Shown piece after piece: positions 1 to 5,567 of a stretch of 5,567 nt of DNA; position 1 is the first letter of the stretch; the number at the start of each line of letters is the position of its first letter. The position numbers and the translations under genes were made by a program. Origin of the DNA: an uncultured Anaerolineae bacterium (GTDB taxonomy: Bacteria; Chloroflexota; Anaerolineae; Anaerolineales; Villigracilaceae); NCBI GenBank assembly GCA_903882765.1, contig CAIRYE010000031.1:1-5567 (forward strand). Direction: 5' to 3'. The notes under the pieces were generated by a model. The model was given only the letters and a program-made list of their open reading frames with translations. It was not told the origin of the DNA and did no database searches.

Positions 1-1229
1 CCATCGGCGGCGCGCACGGTGATGGAGAGGGGTGAGCCGTAGAAGAGGGCGCTGAATAATTTTTCGCTTTTGCGCAGCTCATTGGCTGCGTTCTCGCGCT
101 CCGTGGCATCGATGACGTAAGAGCGAACCGAGATGATCTCGCCGCTAGGGTTGGTGAGCACGGAGGTATACCAATCGCAGGTAACTTTTGTGCCATCTTT
201 GCGCAGGTTGTGGTTGGTGTTGGTGTAAAAGGGATATTTGCCCGACATCACCATATCGGCGGCGAGCTCAACCTGTTCCATTTCCTCATCAGGCACCCAC
301 TTAAAATCGGTGTGGTATTTGCCCAGTACTTCTTCTTCTTTCCAACCAAAGAACTTTTCGGCTTGACCGGTCCACTTGGTGATGTGCTTGTGGCTGTCGT
401 ATTCGATCACCGCTATCGGTGAGTTTTGGTCGTGATAGTTGGCGCGGGCGATGATCTCGCTGGTGTTGGCTTCGTTTTGTTTGCGATCGCCCACATCGCG
501 CGCGAAGGATTGTACGCGGCCATCGTAGAGGTTCTTGCTGCTCATTTCAACCAGGATCGGTTTTTTCGATTTTGCTTGCAGCCAGCACTCGTAAGTGAGG
601 CCGCGATTATCTCGTGGTAAGTTGATGAGGGTGGTGTTTTGATTGCCTTTGGTCGCGTCGAGCAGGCTGGCGGCATTCATCGATTTTAATTCCGATAAGC
701 TATACCCTACCATGGCGCAGAAGCTGGGGTTTGCCTCCAAGATCGTTCCGTCGGGCCTGGTTACCAAAATACCGTCGAGGGCGTTTTCCATGAGGGCTAA
801 CACGCGTTCTTGTTCCGCGTTAAGTTGTTGACGAATGGCGTTGCGTTCGATGGCAAAGCTTACGGAACGAACTAGGTGCTGAAAATTGAAATTGCCTTTT
901 ACCAAAAAATCTTGGGCGCCGGCGCGTACCAGTTCTTGGGCTGTTTCATCAAACCCAACACCGGTTAATAGTAAAACGGGGATGTGCTTGGCCATGCTCA
1001 AAAAGCTATAAAAAGTATTGACGCCGGAAGAATCTGGCAGGTTCAGGTCGAGCAGAATCACATCGAACGGTCTGTTGTGAACGTGATCTAACCCATCAGA
1101 TAAGGTGGTGACATGAGATAGGATGTAATCTTTCTCTTGCCACATTTCGGCAAAGGCCTCTTTTACCAATCGGGCATCACCGGGGTTGTCTTCTACTAGC
1201 AGAATTTTGATCACTTGTGGCAGCACCAT
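1..1229 (-). CDS. Receiver-PAS-PAS-PAS signalling protein, 3' end cut by the window edge
   Basis: The frame is open from ATG 1229 to base 1 with no stop, giving 410 residues and an unknown C-terminus. Residues about 6-125 are a CheY-like receiver: acidic pair E13-D14 in the EDNPGD signature, phosphoacceptor D61 in LLDLNLPD, T89 in LLLTG and conserved K111 in LVKG. A helical linker (about 126-143) leads to PAS1 (about 144-250, ILVTRPDGTILEANPSF). PAS2 follows (about 262-378) with a PAC-like end (RKDGT, then YVIDATERE). A third PAS starts at about 388 (KSEKLFSALFYGSP) and is cut off. No membrane segment or signal peptide is seen, so it should be cytoplasmic. In this family the missing part is usually a histidine kinase, sometimes a GGDEF or phosphatase domain; which one cannot be told here. 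The start is supported by a GAGG site 8 bases upstream and lies 15 bases after the Rcp1-type regulator, so the two are probably co-transcribed with the kinase. Receiver and PAS assignment is firm; the output role is unknown. Confidence 0.9.
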   Translation of the reverse strand, partial: MVLPQVIKILLVEDNPGDARLVKEAFAEMWQEKDYILSHVTTLSDGLDHVHNRPFDVILLDLNLPDSSGVNTFYSFLSMAKHIPVLLLTGVGFDETAQELVRAGAQDFLVKGNFNFQHLVRSVSFAIERNAIRQQLNAEQERVLALMENALDGILVTRPDGTILEANPSFCAMVGYSLSELKSMNAASLLDATKGNQNTTLINLPRDNRGLTYECWLQAKSKKPILVEMSSKNLYDGRVQSFARDVGDRKQNEANTSEIIARANYHDQNSPIAVIEYDSHKHITKWTGQAEKFFGWKEEEVLGKYHTDFKWVPDEEMEQVELAADMVMSGKYPFYTNTNHNLRKDGTKVTCDWYTSVLTNPSGEIISVRSYVIDATERENAANELRKSEKLFSALFYGSPLSITVRAAD

Positions 1230-1237
1230 ACAAAGAA

Positions 1238-1241
1238 CCTC
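1238..1241 (-). promoter_or_regulatory. Ribosome binding site (GAGG) of the receiver-PAS gene
   Basis: On the minus strand GAGG ends 8 bases before ATG 1229 and sits inside the 15-base gap after the TAA of the upstream regulator. It is the clearest Shine-Dalgarno site among the minus-strand genes here, and it fixes the start at 1229 rather than at the in-frame GTG codons just downstream (codons 2 and 6). Confidence 0.6.
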
Positions 1242-1244
1242 GGA

Positions 1245-1691
1245 TTATTTTCCAATAAATTGTTTTTCGCCCGGCAAGTTAGCCACTGTTAGCCAAAACT
1301 CTTTTAGCGAGCGAATTCGCTGAATATAGACATCAAGATCAAGCGGTTTGTTGATATAGGCATTGGCATAGTTTTGGTAGCTTTTTTGAATATCTGTTTT
1401 TGCCAAGCTGGAAGAGATGATGATGGTAGGAATGCAAAAGTAGCGAGGGTTGGTTTTTAATATTTTTAGAATTGCCAAACCGTCATCCCCGCGCAGGTTG
1501 ATATCCATCAGGATCATATCGGGCAGGTTGATGGGGTCGCTTATGTTATCGAGGTAGGTTAGGGCGTTTTCGCCATAGGCAAAATGCTTGAAATTACAGG
1601 AGATCCCTGTTTCAACAAAGACCTCTTGTAACAAGGTGACATCCCCCGGGTTGTCTTCGATCATGAGAATATCATATTGGTCTTTACTCAT
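1245..1691 (-). CDS. Stand-alone response regulator, Rcp1 (CheY-like) type
   Basis: This 148-residue protein is a single receiver domain with no output domain. Visible features are E12-D13 in the IEDNPGD signature, phosphoacceptor D63 in ILMDINLRGDDG, the Ser run S93-S95 at the conserved Thr/Ser position, and K115 in NKPLDLD. The C-terminal helix with FWLTVANLP (about 132-140) is typical of the Rcp1 group, first known as partners of cyanobacterial phytochrome Cph1 and widespread beside kinases with the same HisKA type. By family it should accept phosphate from His744 of the upstream kinase and act through protein contacts in the cytoplasm. Its ATG overlaps the kinase stop by 8 bases (ATGAGTAA), which suggests translational coupling. 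An AAAGG at 1704-1708 is 12 bases upstream, rather far for a good ribosome site. The gap to the next gene is 15 bases. The target is not shown by the sequence. Confidence 0.95.
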   Translation of the reverse strand: MSKDQYDILMIEDNPGDVTLLQEVFVETGISCNFKHFAYGENALTYLDNISDPINLPDMILMDINLRGDDGLAILKILKTNPRYFCIPTIIISSSLAKTDIQKSYQNYANAYINKPLDLDVYIQRIRSLKEFWLTVANLPGEKQFIGK

Positions 1692-4563
1692 TGTTTGTTA
1701 CTGCCTTTCGAGGAAGGGTGAAGTGGAAGGTGGAACCAACGCCAACTTCAGATTCGACCCAAATTTTGCCGCCGCTACGGTTGATGATCTTTTTGCAAAT
1801 TGCGAGGCCAATACCGGTACCGGGGTAAGTGTTCTTTTCGTGTAGGCGTTGGAAGATGACAAAGATGCGGTCGGTATAACGCGGTTCGAGGCCGATACCG
1901 TTATCTTTTACGGTAAAGTGCCAAAACTCGGGCTCGACCTGGCAGGCGATATGCACCAGCGGCGGTTTGCCCTCAACAAATTTGATGGCGTTGCCCACTA
2001 AGTTTTGGAACACCTGCGTTAGCTGTGTTTCATCCGCCATTACCCTGGGCAGGGCATCGTGAGTTATTACCGCTTGGGTTTCTTCAATGCGGAACTTGAG
2101 ATGGGTGAGGGCGGTATCTAAGGCGTGCTGGCTTTCGCATACGGCATTCTCTGGTGTTCGCAGGCCAACCCGAGAGTACATCAGCAGGTCTAAGATCTGG
2201 CGCTGCATGGTGCTGGCGCCATCTACCGCAAAGGCTATGAACTCATCGCCTTTGGCATCCAGCTTGCCCTTGTAGCGCCGCTCGATCAGCTGCAGGTAGC
2301 TGGAAACCATACGTAACGGCTCTTGCAGGTCGTGGCTGGCTACATAGGCGAATTGCTCAAGATCGGCGTTGGAGCGTTTTAGTTCCTCCCGTTCTTTTTC
2401 CAACTCGATCTCGATCATTTTTCGGGCGGTAATATCGATGACAAAGCCCATAATGCCTTTGATCTCACCATCCTGCCGCATTGGGGTGGTGATCTTTTGG
2501 GCAAAAAAACGTTCGCCGTTGGGCAAAATTACTTCTTCTTCATATTCCGAGTATTCCCCACGAAAGGCAGCTTCGTCCAATTGCATCCAATGTTTTAGGG
2601 GCAGGTTCGGATTATCCGCTTGGGCGAGGGTTTCGGTCAAATGGCTTCCGTAGAGATCGATCACGTACTTGTTTTCGATCACCAATTTACGCTCTGGGTC
2701 GCGCGCCCAAATGCCGAAGGGGGCGGTATCAAAAATGGTTTTGGTGAGCAATTCCTGCTGGCGTTCGCGCGCTTCGGAGGCTCTCATTTCGGTGATATCG
2801 CTGAAGGCTATCAATAGGTTTGCTTCGTTGTTGAGAAGTATTTGCTTGGCAGTAATAAAAACGATCCGCTCGGAACCATCTTTGCAAATGATGGTGCTTT
2901 CATAATTATGGTACTCACGGGTGTAACCAGGTGTTTTTTGACGTTCTATTTCTTTCTCTAGGTTAGCCCAAAGCCCGAACTCGGAAGTTCTTTTACCGAT
3001 GATCTCGGAGGGTTGGTATTGGGTTAGCTCGGTAAAGCCGGCGTTCATCTGAACAATAATTCCACTGGGCATGGCTAACAATAGGATCGCTTCGGGTGAG
3101 AACTCGAATAAAGCGGTGTAACGTTGGTTGGAATCGGTGATCTGCTGCCTGGTTTGGATCTCTTCGGTGAGATCTTTGAAAATGAAAACATACCCAATGA
3201 GGGTTGATCCATTCTCGAGGACGGGGGTGAGGGTATATTCTACTGGCATGCTTGCTTTGCCGGCAGGGATCAACAGACCTTCTGCCATCACTTGGCGAGA
3301 TTCACTAGCGACTGAGACCCGCAAAAAATCGACATCTTCTTCTAAAGGAAAAATCTGCGATAGGGGTTGGCCGATGGCGCTTTCTTCGTTAATGCCGGTG
3401 AGTTGCTCGGCGGTGGGGTTGATGGCGGTGATGCTGCCGGCGGGATCGCAGGTGATAAAGCCTTCGGTGATGGCGTTTACGGCCGAGGCGAGCTCTGTTT
3501 GGGCTTTTGAGGCTTGGGCTTCGGCAAGGTAGAGGGTCTTATACGAGGCGCGCAGGCCATTGGTATAAATATTGAACCCCAAACCGGCCATCAGAAAGAT
3601 CAATAGGATGGTGGCGGCAACGAACACTTCCATCCTAAAATAAAATTCGGCTAACATTTCATCGGTGTTCGCCTTGGTCACGATGTACCAATTGGAATCT
3701 GGAACAGGTCTTACGTCTGCCATCACCTCATACCCGGCGTAATCAATTCCTTGAACAAACCCAATAGTCCCATTGATGGCCTTGATGGCGGGCAAGTTGG
3801 TTTCGTTTGCGGTGGCAAGTACTGATAAAACAGAGATGGACTTATCGCGAAGCGGACTTAGCAAAACCGCGTCGCCGTTTGCTTCTTTGATCAGGAAGGA
3901 TTCGATGGAGGCAAACTCGTTGGTGAGCTTATCTAATTGGGGAAACAGGTAGTCGTTAGGGTTGGCGGAGAGAACTACCGTGCCTAACACCTCATTGTTA
4001 GGTGTAATGATGGGACAAATGACCAGAATTGCAAAATGTGATTCATCCTCGCTTGCTAAAACCTCACTAATGACCACCCGACGGGTTTTCATAGCTTGGG
4101 TGACCAATTTTAGATTTTCAAAAGTGAGGTGATCGTGCTTTTCCTCATGTTGGTAAATTATGTTTTGGTTTGAATCCAATAATTGGATATTGGAATAATT
4201 GTAAAGTTTGGATGATTGCGCGAAGGCGTAGATCACTTCGTCACCATCGTTGCTTTCGATCTGAGCGGGATCATTGGTGATGACCAGAGATTGCAGGTTT
4301 GGTTGGCCAGCTAAAAATTTCGCGTCGTTGGTGCGTTCTTGCCGCCAAAACCGGATCGATTCTAATTTTTCTTCAGAGGTAGCTTTGAGTAATTGGCTGT
4401 TAATCTTTAAGGATTGTTCCCGCTCGCTGGTGTAATAGGTGGTCCCCCCCCAAATGAGGATCAGTAACAAGAGCGAAAAAAGCGCGCCTCCAACCGAGAG
4501 AAAGCGAATGGATTTTTGCTTTTCAAATTCTGTTGAAATGGAAGGAGCTTGTTTAATTTTCAT
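1684..4563 (-). CDS. Membrane sensor histidine kinase: Cache-like sensor, three PAS domains, HisKA-HATPase
   Basis: This 959-residue kinase begins with a short cytoplasmic N-terminus and a membrane helix at about 21-44. An external region (about 45-308) resembles a double Cache sensor and ends in the typical SNWYIVTK stretch (290-297). A second membrane helix spans about 311-333. No HAMP domain is seen; a short helix (about 336-355) leads straight to PAS1 (about 356-468). PAS2 is about 480-594 and PAS3 about 605-714, each with a PAC-like end (FKDLTEE, FSDITEM, VIDITARK). A coiled linker leads to HisKA of the phytochrome (Cph1) type with phosphoacceptor H744 in VASHDLQEPLR. The ATPase domain has N-box N854/N858, G1 DNGIG (887-891), an F-box at about 900-908 and G2 GTGIGL (915-920), so all catalytic motifs are intact. 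The ligand is unknown. ATG 4563 is the only sensible start, but it has no clear Shine-Dalgarno site (only a weak AAGA). The stop TAA overlaps the regulator's start by 8 bases. The gene is preceded by a promoter-like region. Confidence 0.96.
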   Translation of the reverse strand: MKIKQAPSISTEFEKQKSIRFLSVGGALFSLLLLILIWGGTTYYTSEREQSLKINSQLLKATSEEKLESIRFWRQERTNDAKFLAGQPNLQSLVITNDPAQIESNDGDEVIYAFAQSSKLYNYSNIQLLDSNQNIIYQHEEKHDHLTFENLKLVTQAMKTRRVVISEVLASEDESHFAILVICPIITPNNEVLGTVVLSANPNDYLFPQLDKLTNEFASIESFLIKEANGDAVLLSPLRDKSISVLSVLATANETNLPAIKAINGTIGFVQGIDYAGYEVMADVRPVPDSNWYIVTKANTDEMLAEFYFRMEVFVAATILLIFLMAGLGFNIYTNGLRASYKTLYLAEAQASKAQTELASAVNAITEGFITCDPAGSITAINPTAEQLTGINEESAIGQPLSQIFPLEEDVDFLRVSVASESRQVMAEGLLIPAGKASMPVEYTLTPVLENGSTLIGYVFIFKDLTEEIQTRQQITDSNQRYTALFEFSPEAILLLAMPSGIIVQMNAGFTELTQYQPSEIIGKRTSEFGLWANLEKEIERQKTPGYTREYHNYESTIICKDGSERIVFITAKQILLNNEANLLIAFSDITEMRASEARERQQELLTKTIFDTAPFGIWARDPERKLVIENKYVIDLYGSHLTETLAQADNPNLPLKHWMQLDEAAFRGEYSEYEEEVILPNGERFFAQKITTPMRQDGEIKGIMGFVIDITARKMIEIELEKEREELKRSNADLEQFAYVASHDLQEPLRMVSSYLQLIERRYKGKLDAKGDEFIAFAVDGASTMQRQILDLLMYSRVGLRTPENAVCESQHALDTALTHLKFRIEETQAVITHDALPRVMADETQLTQVFQNLVGNAIKFVEGKPPLVHIACQVEPEFWHFTVKDNGIGLEPRYTDRIFVIFQRLHEKNTYPGTGIGLAICKKIINRSGGKIWVESEVGVGSTFHFTLPRKAVTNNE
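4444..4451 (-). repeat. G8 homopolymer tract in the first membrane helix of the kinase
   Basis: The coding strand has eight G in a row across codons 38-40 (Trp-Gly-Gly) of the kinase. Tracts of this length are prone to slippage. Gain or loss of one base here would shift the frame early and remove all sensor and catalytic domains. Confidence 0.9.
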
Positions 4564-4599
4564 TTTATCTTGGCGGCGCGAAATGAGGAGCGAAAATTG

Positions 4600-4626
4600 T
4601 TAAAAAAATTGGCTTACTTTTTTTAA
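4600..4626. repeat. Perfect 9-base A/T inverted repeat in the kinase leader
   Basis: TTAAAAAAA (4600-4608) and TTTTTTTAA (4618-4626) are perfect reverse complements separated by 9 bases (ttggcttac). The repeat begins almost exactly where transcription should start from the -10 box at 4634-4639, so it could form an A-U hairpin at the very 5' end of the kinase mRNA. It could also be a bent-DNA or protein-binding site. It is a poor candidate for a ligase terminator because the stem has no G-C pairs. Confidence 0.6.
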
Positions 4627-4633
4627 TACATTC

Positions 4634-4662
4634 ATTATAAACGAAGTTCTTACAGAATTTCT
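4634..4662 (-). promoter_or_regulatory. Probable promoter of the kinase-regulator operon
   Basis: On the minus strand there is a perfect TATAAT at 4639-4634, 71 bases or more upstream of the kinase ATG, with a predicted transcription start near 4627 and a leader of about 64 bases. At 16-18 bases spacing the -35 position reads GAAATT, AGAAAT or TAGAAA, all far from TTGACA. A good -10 with a poor -35 suggests a promoter that needs an activator or an alternative sigma factor. This is inferred from sequence alone. Confidence 0.45.
4643..4661. promoter_or_regulatory. Tandem GAANTTC palindromes, possible operator
   Basis: Two 7-base palindromes, GAAGTTC (4643-4649) and GAATTTC (4655-4661) on the plus strand, are separated by 5 bases, so their centres are 12 bases apart, a little over one helical turn. 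They lie 3 bases upstream of the -10 box and cover the spacer and -35 position. A regulator bound here would directly affect promoter use. Two short matches can occur by chance in A/T-rich DNA, so the call is tentative. Confidence 0.35.
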
Positions 4663-4694
4663 ACTACAGTAGGAGGTTGATGCGGCAAACGATT

Positions 4695-5474
4695 TTAAGG
4701 GAGAAAATGAACCTCCCCTTGGTGGATGACCTTATCGAAGCCGCCATTTTCAACCGTTACCAGCAGGCTGCCATCTTCTTGCAAATGCTTTACCCGCACG
4801 CGGTGGGCGGGCTCTCCTTCGGTGATGAGCATAACTGTTTGGTTCAGAAGGGCTAAGTACTCTTGTACCTCTTGGATGAAGGAGGGGTCGGCGATCTGCG
4901 GCCGCAATGCCTGGATCTCGAGCAGCAGCTCACGCAGCAACTGAAGGCGGGTGGGCGGGGTGTCGCAAAATTGCCGCAAACAGCCGGCCGGAAAATTGAG
5001 CGGAACATCGGGCGGGTAGGCATCGCTGAGCAGGTTGATGCCGATCCCTAACACAATGCTATCCACGTCGGCACCGGTCCACACGGCCTCGGCTAAAATG
5101 CCGCTTACCTTTTTATCTGAGATGAGAACATCGTTGGGCCATTTGATCTGGGCCGGTAATTTGTATTGGTTGCGCAAAACGCGTGCCAAGGCTAACGCGC
5201 CCAAAAACGAAAAGCGGCCGGTATGAGGCTGCTCGGATGGGGTGGGTTTGAGGATGAGGCTAAAGGTGAGGCTGGAATCGGGTTGGCTAAGCCAAACACG
5301 GCCATTGCGCCCGCGTCCGTTGGTTTGGGCATCGGCAAGCACGAGGGAAAGATCGCTGGCAGAGCCGGCAGCCCAAGCCAAGGCCTCATCATTGGTAGAG
5401 CCAATGGTGGTGAAATACCGCGACCCGCCCAACGGCACCCCTTTCAACGCCTTCTCTACATCGGAAGAATTCAT
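4695..5474 (-). CDS. birA: Biotin--[biotin carboxyl carrier protein] ligase, catalytic type without DNA-binding domain
   Basis: This enzyme makes biotinyl-AMP from biotin and ATP and attaches biotin to the carrier lysine of biotin-dependent enzymes such as acetyl-CoA carboxylase. From ATG 5474 it has 259 residues. The family motifs are in order: GSTNDEA (25-31), the biotin/AMP-binding loop QTNGRGRNGRVW (50-61), KWPND (111-115), KKVSGILAE (121-129, with K122 matching the catalytic lysine of E. coli BirA) and GIGINL (143-148). A C-terminal small beta domain covers about 210-258. There is no N-terminal winged helix, so it should not repress biotin genes itself. The frame is open upstream to the window edge, and TTG 5522 could also start it, but the extra residues are proline-rich and unlike the family, so the ATG is preferred. 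No Shine-Dalgarno site precedes it; the A/T-rich TATTAT run just upstream could be a -10 for a leaderless message. It ends 131 bases before the kinase and is probably a separate unit. Confidence 0.95.
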   Translation of the reverse strand: MNSSDVEKALKGVPLGGSRYFTTIGSTNDEALAWAAGSASDLSLVLADAQTNGRGRNGRVWLSQPDSSLTFSLILKPTPSEQPHTGRFSFLGALALARVLRNQYKLPAQIKWPNDVLISDKKVSGILAEAVWTGADVDSIVLGIGINLLSDAYPPDVPLNFPAGCLRQFCDTPPTRLQLLRELLLEIQALRPQIADPSFIQEVQEYLALLNQTVMLITEGEPAHRVRVKHLQEDGSLLVTVENGGFDKVIHQGEVHFLP

Positions 5475-5567
5475 ATCATAATAATAACAAAAAATGGGTG
5501 GTTTGGGGAAGGGGATGACCAATGGTGGGTTCGCGCGAAGGACGGCTCGGGTGGGCTTTTTGCCCGC
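5475..5567. other. Upstream flank of birA, no gene supported
   Basis: This 93-base stretch lies between the ligase start and the right edge. All three minus frames stay open across most or all of it, and at least one plus frame does as well, so frame alone cannot show whether it holds coding sequence. The part next to the ligase is A/T rich (TTATTATTATGAT) and could hold the -10 of the birA promoter, but no convincing -35 is visible. Confidence 0.4.

Noticed and set aside
210..831. Three plus-strand frames of 62-70 codons (from 210, 426 and 643).
   Set aside because: They lie antisense to the PAS part of the receiver-PAS gene, resemble no known domain and have no ribosome sites that I can see; the minus-strand frame carries clear receiver and PAS motifs.
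3128..3532. Plus-strand frame of 134 codons opposite the kinase.
   Set aside because: It is antisense to PAS1 and PAS2 of the kinase, has a serine-rich, low-information composition and no recognisable domain, as expected for a shadow frame.
4661..4672. Short inverted repeat CTAC-TACA-GTAG next to the GAANTTC pair.
   Set aside because: Four-base arms are expected by chance; they are too short to call an operator or hairpin on their own.
4564..4694. A rho-independent terminator for birA in the gap before the kinase.
   Set aside because: No G/C-rich stem followed by T residues was found; the only strong inverted repeat is all A/T and fits the kinase leader better.
5192..5404. Minus-strand frame of 70 codons inside birA.
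   Set aside because: It is a different frame on the same strand overlapping the conserved biotin-binding motifs of the ligase; its proline- and alanine-rich product looks like a shadow.
5475..5522. Extending the ligase to TTG 5522.
   Set aside because: The extra 16 residues are proline- and tyrosine-rich, not seen in the family, and TTG has no better ribosome site than the ATG at 5474.
5551..5567. Six-base hairpin GTGGGC-TTTTT-GCCCGC at the right edge, as a terminator.
   Set aside because: It contains a G-U wobble, no T-run after the stem is visible, and the window ends at the stem, so a terminator cannot be supported.

Overview
This is a bacterial window of about 5.6 kb with four protein genes, all reading leftwards on the minus strand. 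From right to left they are a biotin--protein ligase (BirA type, catalytic part only), a 959-residue membrane sensor histidine kinase, a short stand-alone response regulator of the Rcp1 type, and the first 410 codons of a receiver-PAS-PAS-PAS protein cut off by the left edge. That fourth gene has no stop inside the window, so a search for closed reading frames misses it, but its frame is open without interruption from the ATG at 1229 to base 1.

Layout. 5475-5567 is upstream DNA with no gene I can support. 5474-4695 is the ligase. 4694-4564 is a 131-base gap with a plausible promoter for the signalling genes: a perfect TATAAT box, two GAANTTC palindromes just upstream of it, and a perfect A/T inverted repeat just downstream. 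4563-1684 is the kinase, 1691-1245 the Rcp1-type regulator (8-base overlap with the kinase), and 1229-1 the receiver-PAS protein (15 bases after the regulator, with its own GAGG ribosome site). The last three look like one transcription unit.

How the genes may work together. The kinase would sense something outside the membrane through a Cache-like domain, and inside the cell through three PAS domains. It would autophosphorylate His744 and pass the phosphate to Asp63 of the Rcp1-type regulator, to Asp61 of the receiver-PAS protein, or to both. No DNA-binding output domain is visible, so the circuit probably ends in protein-protein contacts or a further kinase step encoded beyond the left edge. 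The ligase is housekeeping and probably unrelated.

Organism. Base composition is moderate. Two of the gene starts (kinase and ligase) lack a clear Shine-Dalgarno site, and the ligase has no N-terminal DNA-binding domain. Multi-PAS kinases with this phytochrome-type HisKA region, and receivers with the EDNPGD signature, are common in Chloroflexota, Cyanobacteria and some Proteobacteria. Chloroflexota would fit, but this is a weak inference. I see no transfer or mobile-element signature, RNA gene or CRISPR array, and nothing that clearly amounts to an undescribed system. The most unusual points are the promoter architecture, the G8 tract in the kinase's first membrane helix and the two-receiver layout.
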